Origin: Flammeovirga kamogawensis
GTDB taxonomy: Bacteria; Bacteroidota; Bacteroidia; Cytophagales; Flammeovirgaceae
Length of the DNA: 46,486 nt
NCBI RefSeq assembly: GCF_018736065.1
Contig: NZ_CP076131.1
Span: forward strand, 1-46,486
Direction of reading: 5' to 3'
Part shown: positions 17,100 through 25,450 of the stretch, piece after piece
How positions within the stretch are numbered: position 1 is the first letter of the stretch
How the letters are laid out: every line of letters begins with the position of its first letter
Notes under the pieces: generated by a model
What the model saw: only the letters and a program-made list of their open reading frames with translations
Told to the model about the DNA's origin: nothing
The model's database searches: none
Made by a program: the position numbers and the translations under genes

Positions 17100-17513
17100 A
17101 TGAGTAAATTAAAAGTGTTGAATATTAAAATAGCTGTTCAACTTAGACCTATACTAAGTAAATACATCATTACCTTACAAGATGAATATAAAGGGAATGA
17201 GTATTATAAGAACTTCAAAAATGAGATATTTAAGGTGAAATCTAGCCAAGTAAGTGTAATTCAAAAAATGCTAAGTGCTGAAATAGAAAAGAAAAGTGGT
17301 GATCATGATGCTGTAGAACTAAATCTTCCTAAAGATGATCATAATAGATTATACTTAGTTCTTTTGGATGTATTGAAGGAATTTAAATATCAATTTCTTA
17401 GTACTGAATTTGAAAATCTTAAAGATGTTGAAAAAACCAAAGAATATAAGGAGCTATATCTTAAGTTGAAAGGAATAATTGATGATCATTTTGGTAATGT
17501 AGAAGGTGTTTAA
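17100..17513 (+). CDS. Small helical protein, unknown
   Basis: A 137-residue, strongly charged, mostly helical protein (IQKMLSAEIEKKSGD, RLYLVLLDVLKEFKYQF). No signal peptide, membrane segment or recognised family. Its stop is 2 bases before the ATG of the deiminase-like gene, so the two are almost certainly translated together. It may be a regulator, adaptor or structural partner. Confidence 0.6.
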   Translation: MSKLKVLNIKIAVQLRPILSKYIITLQDEYKGNEYYKNFKNEIFKVKSSQVSVIQKMLSAEIEKKSGDHDAVELNLPKDDHNRLYLVLLDVLKEFKYQFLSTEFENLKDVEKTKEYKELYLKLKGIIDDHFGNVEGV

Positions 17514-17515
17514 TC

Positions 17516-18343
17516 ATGGTTACTGACTTTGAAGTAAGTAAAGTTTATGTTTCTGATATTTTATCAAGAAAAGATGAGTTCCAACCCATTTTTGCTGAAC
17601 TAAAATCAATATTAGAGAGACATAAAGTATCACTTATACGATTACCTAAAACGAAAGATATTTGGGCTAGAGACTATATGCCAGTACAGGTTTCTAATAG
17701 CAAATTTGTGGAGTTTAGATATGATCCTGATTATTTACAAGGAGCTAGAAAAGGGTATAGAAATCTAAAGTCTTATCCTGATATCATATGTGATGAAATA
17801 GGTTTATCTACTGTAAAAACGGATATCATTCTTGATGGTGGAAATATGGTGAAGTCAAAAAGAACCCTGATAATGACAGATAAAATATTTCACGAGAATC
17901 GGAATGATTATACCAAAAAGGAATTGCAGAGACAATTACATTCTTTATTTGAAATTGAAAATATCATCACAATACCACAAGATCCTCTTGATAAATATGG
18001 GCATACTGATGGTATGTTGAGGTTTATCACTGAAGATACAGTATTAGTAAACCCTTTTTATGAGAATGATAAAACAATCGTCTCTGTTTTAAATAAGACG
18101 AAGTTAAGTACAGAATTTTTAAAATATGATGTAAAAAAACTTGATAAAAGGAGTTGGGCGTATATGAACTTCTTACAAACAAAAGATCTAATTCTACTTC
18201 CTAAATTTAATATTGAAGAAGACAATTTAGCTCTTGAGCAAATGAGAAAGTTCTATCCTAATTATAAAGTTGAACAAATAGAAATGATAAACATTGTAAA
18301 GTATGGAGGTGCTTTGAATTGTATTACTTGGACAACACTATAA
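17516..18343 (+). CDS. Agmatine deiminase / peptidyl-arginine deiminase-family enzyme (PAD_porph)
   Basis: A 275-residue guanidino-group-modifying enzyme fold. Conserved active-site motifs are all present: IWARDYMP (residues 49-56, substrate-binding Asp53), DGGN (107-110), YGHTDGM (His163) and GGALNCIT with nucleophile Cys269. The family hydrolyses agmatine or protein arginine to the ureido product and ammonia. This copy is about 90 residues shorter than usual agmatine deiminases and sits between an unknown helical protein and an HNH-like nuclease, not in polyamine context. It may act on a macromolecular or nucleotide-like substrate; that is inference. The stop is 5 bases before the likely ATG of the next gene. 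Confidence 0.8.
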   Translation: MVTDFEVSKVYVSDILSRKDEFQPIFAELKSILERHKVSLIRLPKTKDIWARDYMPVQVSNSKFVEFRYDPDYLQGARKGYRNLKSYPDIICDEIGLSTVKTDIILDGGNMVKSKRTLIMTDKIFHENRNDYTKKELQRQLHSLFEIENIITIPQDPLDKYGHTDGMLRFITEDTVLVNPFYENDKTIVSVLNKTKLSTEFLKYDVKKLDKRSWAYMNFLQTKDLILLPKFNIEEDNLALEQMRKFYPNYKVEQIEMINIVKYGGALNCITWTTL

Positions 18344-18348
18344 CTAAA

Positions 18349-18918
18349 ATGAATATGACTTCTATTGAAAAAAGATACTTTGAATTAAAGTACAATCATA
18401 AAATTAACGAGTTCTATAAAATTGATGATCTTAAGAAATGGCCTAAAGGAACAGCTAAATCAAAATATAAGAGACTAGATAACTTTTACTGTGATGAATT
18501 AGGAATAACCTTGATTGAACTTGAAAAAGTAATCAATGACTTTAAAGAATACCACCACCTTTACCAAAAGTATTTTAATGAAGATCGAAAGGAGTTTTTC
18601 GCAAACCCGAATAGGCTAATCGAATGGTTTAATAATCAAAATAATTCTTGTCACTATTGTGATATTACCCAGAAGGAGCTTCTAAAAATTGTTGAGCTAA
18701 GAGGTGGAAATATGACTTTGAATAACCTACAAAAGCGATCTAAAGGAAGTTTAGAAATAGAGAAGTTGGATTCAAATAAAGGTTATACTTTTGATAATTC
18801 TGTACTAGCTTGTCCTTTTTGTAATAACGCTAAAAGTAATCTGATTTCTGATGAAGATTGGAAGAAATACTTTTCAAAACCTATGAAGAGATATCTATTA
18901 TCTCTAAATAAGAAATAA
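18349..18918 (+). CDS. HNH-like (His-Me finger) endonuclease
   Basis: A 189-residue protein from ATG 18349, chosen over an upstream TTG at 18319 inside the previous gene. The C-terminal half is a zinc-knuckle HNH-type domain: CHYC, then SLEIEKLDSNKGYTFDN, VLACPFCNNAKSN, with CPFC as the second metal pair. The usual DH His is replaced (EIEKLD), as in the HNH subfamily with an [RK]xDSxKGY core, so nuclease activity is plausible but unproven. The N-terminal half (KKWPKGTAKSKYKRL) is basic and helical. Last gene of the tight operon starting at 17100. Confidence 0.75.
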   Translation: MNMTSIEKRYFELKYNHKINEFYKIDDLKKWPKGTAKSKYKRLDNFYCDELGITLIELEKVINDFKEYHHLYQKYFNEDRKEFFANPNRLIEWFNNQNNSCHYCDITQKELLKIVELRGGNMTLNNLQKRSKGSLEIEKLDSNKGYTFDNSVLACPFCNNAKSNLISDEDWKKYFSKPMKRYLLSLNKK

Positions 18919-19100
18919 AATAATTTACTCGCTTCTCACGCACCCACACCAAGCTTCACTTCATTCCATTTGGCTAAAGCCTGCATCTCCATTCCGTTTG
19001 CGGTGGGGTACATTCGTCGCTCATTTTCTTGGTGGAGTTCGTCTAGTAACAACAAAAGAATAATGATAGCTAGGTATTCCAATATAAGACCTAAGCTATC

Positions 19101-19160
19101 TTAACATAATGCCGTCTTATAAAAAGCCTACGGCTATTTTTTATAAGGGCATTATGTTAA
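19101..19160. repeat. Long near-perfect hairpin
   Basis: TTAACATAATGCC (19101-19113) pairs exactly with GGCATTATGTTAA (19148-19160). Inside, CTTATAAAAA pairs with its complement before a GGCTATTTT segment, and GCC-TAC-GGC forms the tip. It could be a terminator for the HNH operon or a cruciform site. Confidence 0.75.
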
Positions 19161-19170
19161 ATAGCCACGC

Positions 19171-19209
19171 AAAGGGGCAAAAAGTCATAAATGCCTTTTC
19201 GCCCCCTTT
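19171..19209. repeat. GC-rich hairpin
   Basis: AAAGGGGCAAAAAG (19171-19184) pairs with CTTTTCGCCCCCTTT (19195-19209) across a 10-base loop. It directly follows the hairpin at 19101-19160. Confidence 0.6.
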
Positions 19210-19327
19210 TCGGCTGACCCGCCACTTTCCAACGCCCGACGCTCCACAATCCAAAACCAGGCAACTATTTAAATTGATAATCGAGTACTATTTTTTAGAT
19301 TGTTTCCTCCCCTCCAGTGATCCAACT

Positions 19328-19412
19328 CCACCACAAAAGCCAATAGAAAAAATAATTTCAGTTGTAAATCTGAAAGCCTTCAATCATTTTTCTATCCGCT
19401 TTTGCTTCGCAC
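19328..19412 (+). repeat. 85-bp structured repeat, left copy
   Basis: It starts CCACCACAAAAGCCAATAG and ends CTTCGCAC; the copy at 29946-30030 differs at only a few positions. It is itself an imperfect palindrome: CAAAAGC-N2-ATAGAAAAA at one side faces TTTTTCTATCCGCTTTTG at the other, with an inner TTTCAG/CTGAAAG stem. Confidence 0.8.
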
Positions 19413-19740
19413 GATGGCAGTAGATAATTTTTAAATTGTTCGTACCTCACAAATTCAAAATTACTACAGCCACTTTCTCTGACTCGCCTAACGAAAAACT
19501 CTTCGAGTATGCTTGTAGTAAACTGAAATAAAAACGGTTCCCGTTCAAACATTTCTTACCAAGCCCACCCCCCGAAAGTGTATCATTCGCATAAATTCCC
19601 AAGTCCCCCTTTTTATTAGCTATTACTTTAATTGGAAAAATAATCTGAAGTAGAAAAGGAGTATCAACAAAAGAAAGAAAAAAGTATTCTTCAAATTAAA
19701 GTTTCTAACTTTACGGGCGTATCAAAAAATATAAAGTATC

Positions 19741-20265
19741 ATGATCAATAAACTAATCTTTCTAAGTACATTCTTACTTTTAAATATACCCGCCTTTTCT
19801 CAAATATTATGTGGATATAATTTCAAAGATATTTATGATGTTTCAAAGCTAGATACGCATTCTATCAATAAAGTATTTTATGAACCTAGACAGGCTGAAT
19901 ATCTTGATGTAAAAGGAAAAATACATTGTATATTCACTCAAAAAGGTGAGTTAATTAAAATTATTTTTACCTCAGAAACGTTAAATATAAATTCTTTTAA
20001 ATTACAGGATTTTTTAGAAGAATATGCTAAAGATCAAATGATTACTGTAGAAGATCTTAAACAAGGAGATGAAACAAACTACATAACAGTTTCTTGTACG
20101 GATACTTTTCGATGGTACTTAGATACGCAAAGAGATTATAGTTCTGATGATTATAATAACTCGTTGGTGATTAAAGTCTTTATCTCAAATGATTCTATTT
20201 GGAATAAGCAAAGAAAGCTCAAAGGCAAAAAAACTATGTCAGACTATGAAAGAATGTGTAATTAA
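19741..20265 (+). CDS. Secreted protein, unknown
   Basis: A 174-residue protein with a clear signal peptide (LIFLSTFLLLNIPAFS, cleavage before QILCGYNF). The mature part is mixed alpha/beta with three Cys residues and no recognised domain. It is followed by a weak terminator hairpin at 20263-20298, shared in sequence with 29739-29767. Confidence 0.65.
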   Translation: MINKLIFLSTFLLLNIPAFSQILCGYNFKDIYDVSKLDTHSINKVFYEPRQAEYLDVKGKIHCIFTQKGELIKIIFTSETLNINSFKLQDFLEEYAKDQMITVEDLKQGDETNYITVSCTDTFRWYLDTQRDYSSDDYNNSLVIKVFISNDSIWNKQRKLKGKKTMSDYERMCN

Positions 20266-20298
20266 AACTCATTGCTTTTCAAATAATCAGTGCTTTTA
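20263..20298. terminator. Terminator hairpin between convergent genes
   Basis: TAAAA-CT-CATTG (from 20263) faces CAGTG-C-TTTTA (to 20298). It lies between the stop of the secreted-protein gene and the stop of the convergent gene at 20313. A close relative is at 29739-29767. Confidence 0.55.
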
Positions 20299-20312
20299 TT
20301 GTACTGAATACA

Positions 20313-21854
20313 TTAATCACTACACACTGTACTAATAAATAAAACAAAAGTACCTTCTTCCTTACTCAGTGCCACACTTTCCTTTGAAACCAATTTCAAA
20401 AACAAAGTAACAAGTTTCTCAACCTGGTACTTCTGCAGAATAACACTAGATGCTAAATCATAGTGCTTTTTATCATGCTGCATAAACTTCAAGCAGATGG
20501 AATCAATAAGCTGATACAATTCATCTTTCTTGTAATTAAATGGGAGAGGACCTTTTTGTTTGATGTATAGATTCTTGGTTTTGGTGACAGTTTGTACTGA
20601 TGTATTTAACGACTTAGCAATATCTCTTACGGACATTCCAAAGGCTGTATAGCTAATAATATCTTTTGTCCTTTGACTTGATATAAAGTCATTTTCTTCA
20701 ATCTTCTTTCTACCAACGGTAGTTTTATTCTTTTCTAAAGTGGCAACTCTTTTACTACTACTACTAAGTGGTTTTAGCTGTTTGCTGATAAGCTCTAATA
20801 TATGATCAGGGAAAGAGAAGTACTCTGTTTTAGCATCAAAGGCTGTGATATTGTACTGTTTAAATTGCATCTTGAAGAAGTACTCCAAGTAACTTTTCTT
20901 GTTGATGATATAGATTGGACTGATTTCAATTTTATTGAAGTAATGCTTTAAGTCTGCTTTGATTTCTTTCTCTCTGCTTCTGAAATCTCTGCCGGTAATA
21001 CCAATCTTATGAAAGGTACTTCCATCAGCAATTACTTGAATAAAATAGAGTTTCTTAGCATCTAGGTTTTGGAGGTATTGAAGTTTATTCTCTACATCAT
21101 CCAAAAAATATTTTTCTGCTTTGTCAAAGTTTTTCTGATAAGCTATTGTCTTTTGGTAAAGAGGATAGAAGTTACTAGGAAGTGGTTTGTTATCATGATA
21201 AATAAATATCTGTTTATCGTCTTCATCAATATCAACAACATTCGGTAGCCAATGGACTGATTTTTTAATTAAAAGCACCTTATGATCGAATTTCTCATAT
21301 TTGAAGTGACCTTTTGTATAGTGAAACTCTTTTACGAAATCATTGAAAGTACCTATGATACGTTCGTTATCATTCTTCTTAATTACAGCATTGAAACTCT
21401 TTATTAAATCATCATTTTTCTTTGTTCTTGATAGTTTGTTGGCTTTTTGAAAGTGTTTGAATACTGATTTTACTTCTTTAGCAATGGCTTCATCTTCTTT
21501 CAATACTAGTTGTATGCCTTGGTACAGCTCAATAGAAGAGGGGATATAACTTTTAGAAAATTGTACATAGCTTCTAAATGTATTAAAGCCACCTTTATAT
21601 ACAGGTTTTGTTTGAGAGATAAATTTCTTATACATCTCAATCATTGTAGGACTTCCTGCAGGTGTTTCTCCTGTAATGGAAATACACGACGTACCCTTAT
21701 CCTTATGTGCAAAGTGACTTTCTTTCACTCTACCACGTTTAGGAATCAGTGTTTGTCTGCAGTTGTTACAGATGAAGGAATGGCTCTTGTCTGCTTCTTC
21801 AATACTTATCAATTTCTTGATAGTTGTATCAAAAGCGTATTTAATTGTTATCAT
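20313..21854 (-). CDS. CoiA-like zinc domain + GIY-YIG (T5orf172) + HTH fusion protein
   Basis: A 513-residue multidomain protein. Residues ~1-60 resemble the CoiA N-terminus: ISIEEADKSHSFICNNCRQT, LIPKRGRVKESHFAHK, a Cys-x2-Cys and ESHFAH zinc/nuclease-associated motif. Residues ~260-370 are a GIY-YIG-like nuclease domain (LYFIQVIADGSTFHKIGITG, FRSREKEIKADLKHYF, SYLEYFFKMQFK with the late Glu). Residues ~395-440 hold a resolvase-type HTH (IISYTAFGMSVRDIAKSLNT, SVQTVTKTKNLY). This suggests a DNA-binding nuclease acting on incoming or recombining DNA; the role is unproven. It is transcribed away from the cassette array that begins ~590 bases upstream. Confidence 0.7.
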   Translation of the reverse strand: MITIKYAFDTTIKKLISIEEADKSHSFICNNCRQTLIPKRGRVKESHFAHKDKGTSCISITGETPAGSPTMIEMYKKFISQTKPVYKGGFNTFRSYVQFSKSYIPSSIELYQGIQLVLKEDEAIAKEVKSVFKHFQKANKLSRTKKNDDLIKSFNAVIKKNDNERIIGTFNDFVKEFHYTKGHFKYEKFDHKVLLIKKSVHWLPNVVDIDEDDKQIFIYHDNKPLPSNFYPLYQKTIAYQKNFDKAEKYFLDDVENKLQYLQNLDAKKLYFIQVIADGSTFHKIGITGRDFRSREKEIKADLKHYFNKIEISPIYIINKKSYLEYFFKMQFKQYNITAFDAKTEYFSFPDHILELISKQLKPLSSSSKRVATLEKNKTTVGRKKIEENDFISSQRTKDIISYTAFGMSVRDIAKSLNTSVQTVTKTKNLYIKQKGPLPFNYKKDELYQLIDSICLKFMQHDKKHYDLASSVILQKYQVEKLVTLFLKLVSKESVALSKEEGTFVLFISTVCSD

Positions 21855-22441
21855 ATTTATTAGTACACTATGTAATGATAAATATAATAAATTTATAGCT
21901 GTTATTATAAGATTAGTTTAATGGATCTTTCTACTTTAATTTCGAAAAAACAAAACTTCATGTAATTGATTTTTATATTCTGACTTGCCAATTTATCCAC
22001 TTCAGTCTATTTTAGCTTCAAAATACGAAAGAGACGTTTGCTATAACTAGATGAAGAAATATGGATATATTATCACCTCTGAGGGAGAATTGTATTTGAT
22101 TCAAGCTATCTTTTTTTTACTAACCCGCTTGAATAAAGGCTCTTCGAGATAGCTGGTATTAGTAGGATAGAAATTTGTATTTCAATTCTTTTATTAACAA
22201 CTTACATACGGTTAATAAACTTCTTTTACTGGTGACTAAAACTTCAACAAAGCAAACTTATATCTCCACTAATAGTAGTGTGTTAACAATTGGATAAACG
22301 CAAAAAAATATATTGTGCAAAAAAAATATCCTACAACTTTTATGTTAGGATTTTGATGAAAACGTCTATATATCGCTTTATTCAATGAAATAAAACAGAA
22401 ATAAATACAAAATATATAAGCGGTAATACGTTTGTATATTG
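21855..22441. other. Non-coding stretch before the cassette array; possible attI side
   Basis: No gene is seen, and no tyrosine-recombinase remnant. AAGCTATCT/AGATAGCT inverted repeats lie at 22103-22154. The first cassette junction is G^TTATGC at 22441; what precedes it (GTTTGTATATT) has no attC-like left half. This edge is therefore either an attI-like site or a non-canonical insertion point. Confidence 0.45.
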
Positions 22442-22897
22442 TTATGCTGTATAATCTAGGCGAGTGCATCTGCATAGTGCACGTTGGTACTAAATTTTTA
22501 TTATTCAAGCACGGGTGATTCACCCGCAGAAAGTATTAGTTATTTTGTACCTCTATACTTGAAGTCGTGCGATTCGCACGGTTTAGTAAAATTATAAATT
22601 GAAACAGGAGTGAAGTCATATCAGTGTGAAGAATTAAATTAGTAGAAAGTATATTTTTCAACACAGAATTAGTCAAAAGGCTCTTCACTTTTCAAATAAG
22701 TTATTTTTCAAAAATGGTTTTGTTTTTCAACGTTCATCAAAAATTTAGAGTTCTCTCAATTAATGATGTTCACGTTAGGTAAAACTTTTAAGTATCTGTA
22801 CTTTCAGTATTCAATTTAAAATTAAAAAATACACAGCATAACAATAACTAAATTAGCATATCGGTCGACGCGCCCTCTACGCAATTTAGTCAACTCG
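22442..22897 (+). ncRNA. Non-coding cassette 1 (456 bp), putative structured RNA
   Basis: No ORF of note lies in it. Stems: GTGCAT/GTGCAC (22464-22482), GGTACTAA with TTAGT...GTACC (22486-22551) enclosing CGGGTG/CACCCG (22512-22526), then CGTGCG/CGCACG (22566-22580). The conserved 3' half includes CAGGAGTGAAG and TTAATGATGTTCACG. It belongs to subtype 1/5 by shared variants (GAAGTCA, TTATTTTTCAAAAATGG). Confidence 0.5.
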
Positions 22898-22903
22898 TTA
22901 TGC
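22836..22903 (+). repeat. attC site 1
   Basis: R'' GCATAAC (22836-22842) and R' GTTATGC (22897-22903). Between them ACTAAATT and AATTTAGT form the L stem around a centre containing GGTCGACGCGCCC. It is 68 bp, typical of attC. Confidence 0.88.
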
Positions 22904-23353
22904 TGTATAATCTAGGCGAGTGCATCTGCATAATGCACGTTGGTACTAAATTTTTGTTGTTCAAGCACGGGTGATTCACCCGCAGCGAACATTGGTTATT
23001 TTGTACCTCTATATTTGCAGTCGTGCGATTCGCACGGTTTAATAAAATTATAAATTGAAACAGGAGTGAAGCTATTTCAGTCAGAAGAATTAAATTAGTA
23101 GAAAGTAAATTTTTCAACACAGAATTAGTCCAAAGGCTATTTACTTTTCAAATAATTAAAGTTTAAAAAATGGTTTTGTTTTTCAACGTCCATCATAAAT
23201 TTAGAGTTATCTCAATTAATGATGTTCACGTTTGGTAAAACTTTTAAGTATCAGTACTTTCAGTATTCAATTTAAATTTAAAAAATACACAGCATAACAA
23301 TAACTAAATTAGCATATCGGTCGACGCGCCCTCTACGCAATTTAGTCAAACCG
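22898..23353 (+). ncRNA. Non-coding cassette 2 (456 bp), putative structured RNA
   Basis: Over 90% identical to cassette 1 by eye. The inner stem is ACTAA/TTGGT, a pair-preserving A-to-G change relative to TTAGT. Subtype 2/3 by GAAGCTATTTCAGTCAG. No ORF. Confidence 0.5.
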
Positions 23354-23359
23354 TTAGGC
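23292..23359 (+). repeat. attC site 2
   Basis: R'' GCATAAC (23292-23298) and R' GTTAGGC (23353-23359). The core is identical to attC 1. The mismatch between R'' and R' is expected at a junction of different cassettes, since R' belongs to the next cassette. Confidence 0.88.
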
Positions 23360-23812
23360 ATCATAATCAAGGCTAGTGCATCTGCATAATGCACGTAGGT
23401 ACTAAATTTTTATTATTCAAGCACGGGTGATTCACCCGCAGAGAGCATTAGTTATTTTGTACCTCTATATTTGCAGTCGTGCGATTCGCACGGTTTAATA
23501 AAATTATAAATTGAAACAGGAGTGAAGCTATTTCAGTCAGAAGAATTAAATTAGGAGAAAGGAAATTTTTCAACACAGAATTAGTCAAAAGGCTATTTAC
23601 TTTTCAAATAAGTACTGTTTAAAAAGATTGTTTTGTTTTTCAACGTTCATCAAAAATTTAGAGTTCTCTCAATTAATGATGTTCACGTTTGGTAAAACTT
23701 TTAAGCTTCAGTACTTTCAGTTTATAATTAGAAATTAAAAAAAATACGCTGCCTAACATCAACTAAATTAGCATATCGGTCGACGCGCCCTCTACGCAAT
23801 TTAGTCAACCCG
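23354..23812 (+). ncRNA. Non-coding cassette 3 (459 bp), putative structured RNA
   Basis: Same layout and hairpins as cassettes 1, 2 and 5, but its ends are GTTAGGC/GCCTAAC instead of GTTATGC/GCATAAC. So ends changed in concert while the body was kept. Confidence 0.5.
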
Positions 23813-23818
23813 TTAGGC
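23751..23818 (+). repeat. attC site 3
   Basis: R'' GCCTAAC (23751-23757) and R' GTTAGGC (23812-23818), a textbook pair, around the same central sequence as attC 1 and 2. Confidence 0.9.
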
Positions 23819-23843
23819 ATTATAAAACGAAGCAAACAAAAAG

Positions 23844-24299
23844 ATGAAAAACTTATTAATCTTAATTGTAATAATCATTATTGGTTATTTATCATACAAT
23901 ATCTTCATTGGAAAACGAAAAACATATCCGAAATTTGAGATGGCAGATGTATCAAAACATATGATTAAAAATGAGAAAATGAAAAATTATAATTTTCTAG
24001 TTGACATGCGTTCTGATTCTTATTTTCCATCATTCCTAGTTGATAAATGTGAAAATGTATTAATTGAATTATGCTTGAATATTGAGAAGGAGAAGCCTCA
24101 AAACCTAAAACATTTATATAAATTAACTCATTATGCAACTGACAAAATTAATAGTCTTGAAGATGAGTTCTTTGAAAATGGTAGTGAAATTGAAACAGCT
24201 GCCCGTGAAACATTTGCAATGGATTTTGGAGAAATAGCTAAAGCATATTCTTTTGAAGAAGCTAATATTGAAGATTTAATAAGTACAAGAACTTGGTGA
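23844..24299 (+). CDS. DUF5713-family protein with N-terminal anchor (cassette 4)
   Basis: A 151-residue protein. Residues 3-22 are a membrane anchor (LLILIVIIIIGYLSYNIFIG). The rest matches the DUF5713 pattern (LVDMRSDSYFPSFLVDKCEN, LYKLTHYATDKINSLEDEFF, ENGSEIETAARE, DLISTRTW). Function unknown; the family is mostly cytoplasmic, so the anchor is notable. The gene fills its cassette (23813-24369) as expected for a promoterless cassette gene. Confidence 0.75.
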   Translation: MKNLLILIVIIIIGYLSYNIFIGKRKTYPKFEMADVSKHMIKNEKMKNYNFLVDMRSDSYFPSFLVDKCENVLIELCLNIEKEKPQNLKHLYKLTHYATDKINSLEDEFFENGSEIETAARETFAMDFGEIAKAYSFEEANIEDLISTRTW

Positions 24300-24304
24300 A
24301 AAAT

Positions 24305-24375
24305 GCCTAACATCAGCTAATCTCCATCCATCGGGTGACACACCCGCTGGCCGTAGTTTAGCAATTTCGTTATGC
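24305..24375 (+). repeat. attC site 4
   Basis: R'' GCCTAAC (24305-24311) and R' GTTATGC (24369-24375). The centre holds CGGGTG-N3-CACCCG and the L stem is GCTAA/TTTAGC. The core differs from attC 1-3 and 5, so this cassette came from another source. R'' extends to AATGCCTAAC, an exact complement of the cassette start GTTAGGCATT at 23812. Confidence 0.9.
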
Positions 24376-24825
24376 TGTATAATCTAGGCGAGTGCATCTG
24401 CATAATGCACGTTGGTACTAAATTTTTATTATTCAAGCACGGGTGACTCACCCGCAGAGAACATTAGTTGTTTTGTACCTCTATATTTGCAGTCGTGCGA
24501 TTCGCATGGTTTAGTAAAATTATAAATTGAAACAGGAGTGAAGTCAAATCATTGTGAAGAATTAAATTAGGAGAAAGGAAATTTTTCAACACAGAATTAG
24601 TCAAAAGGCAATTCACTTTTCAAATAAGTTATTTTTCAAAAATGGTTTTGTTTTTCAACGTTCATCAAAAATTTAGAGTTCTCTCAATTAATGATGTTCA
24701 CGTATGGTAAAACTTTTAAGTATCTGTACTTTCAGTATTCAATTTAAAATTAAAAAATACACAGCATAACAATAACTAAATTAGCATATCGGTCGACGCG
24801 CCCTCTACGCAATTTAGTCAACCCG
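24370..24825 (+). ncRNA. Non-coding cassette 5 (456 bp), putative structured RNA
   Basis: Near-identical to cassette 1. Its third stem is CGTGCG/CGCATG, a G-C to G-U wobble that keeps pairing. The loop of the second stem is ACT instead of ATT. Confidence 0.5.
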
Positions 24826-24831
24826 TTGTGC
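24764..24831 (+). repeat. attC site 5
   Basis: R'' GCATAAC (24764-24770) and R' GTTGTGC (24825-24831), with the same core as attC 1-3. Confidence 0.88.
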
Positions 24832-24848
24832 GTCATTAAGGACAAAAA

Positions 24849-25409
24849 ATGAATAACTATAGAAAAATCATAGATAAATTTAGGTCAAGCAAAGAGGAGT
24901 TGTTATTGATTGACTTTAGATGTATTCATAATGGAAAAGAAGCTTATGGAGAAAGTGGAGATAGAAATTACCTGAATAGGAAGAATCTAATTTTAGAATT
25001 ATATGGGAAATATTTTGCAGAGGACAAACCACTAATAAAATGGCTATTACAAGAAGAGTTGAAAGGGTTTGAATTTAATATACCTGTTTACACAACAGAC
25101 TTATGTGCCTTTATGCTTTATAAGTATATGACAGCTGAAGATGTTTATGATTTGTATTATGCCAAATTTGGTGCAGGTTCTGACCATCAAGCTTATGTAG
25201 ATATAGAATTGATTTTTGGACTGAATATAGATGAAACTAAAACATTCTTAAAAAATGAGCATACACAAAGAGAACTGAACAATGAAATACTTGAGGCTAT
25301 TGAATGGTACAAATCTAATCAAGATGCTAAATTTAGAAGTAGAAAAGAATATATTAAGTATTTCGAGACTAAAAAAATTGAAGTTATTAAGTACGACTTA
25401 GAATCATAA
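24849..25409 (+). CDS. Unknown soluble protein (cassette 6, first gene)
   Basis: A 186-residue soluble, acidic, helical protein with no recognised family (LYGKYFAEDKPLIKWLLQEE, FGAGSDHQAYVDIELIFG). It starts 24 bases after the cassette junction, as usual for cassette genes that rely on an outside promoter. Second cassette gene follows 41 bases downstream. Confidence 0.65.
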   Translation: MNNYRKIIDKFRSSKEELLLIDFRCIHNGKEAYGESGDRNYLNRKNLILELYGKYFAEDKPLIKWLLQEELKGFEFNIPVYTTDLCAFMLYKYMTAEDVYDLYYAKFGAGSDHQAYVDIELIFGLNIDETKTFLKNEHTQRELNNEILEAIEWYKSNQDAKFRSRKEYIKYFETKKIEVIKYDLES

Positions 25410-25450
25410 TAATACATCTAAGGTTGTATATCATAAAACAGAACGAATAA

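Larger units (their letters stand above)
18919..19740. other. Non-coding stretch with strong hairpins, ~820 bp
   Basis: No convincing gene. It contains a near-perfect 60-base hairpin (19101-19160), a second hairpin (19171-19209) and an 85-bp element (19328-19412) shared with 29946-30030. GC content is locally higher than in the genes around. A TAACTTTA box near 19710 may be the promoter of the next gene. Confidence 0.55.

Noticed and set aside
19109-19423. 104-codon open frame at 19.1 kb
   Set aside because: It covers two long hairpins and the 85-bp repeat, with no RBS or protein-like composition.
21855-22440. Integron integrase or intI remnant beside the array
   Set aside because: No tyrosine-recombinase motifs on either strand here or elsewhere in the window; the only recombinase is a serine resolvase at 41.8 kb.
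22269-23120. Minus-strand open frames of 76-84 codons over the cassettes
   Set aside because: They cross cassette junctions and read the conserved hairpins; not kept in all copies.
22441-24840. CRISPR-like repetition
   Set aside because: Repeat period is ~456 bp and units differ in ends; attC cores explain the pattern and no cas genes exist.
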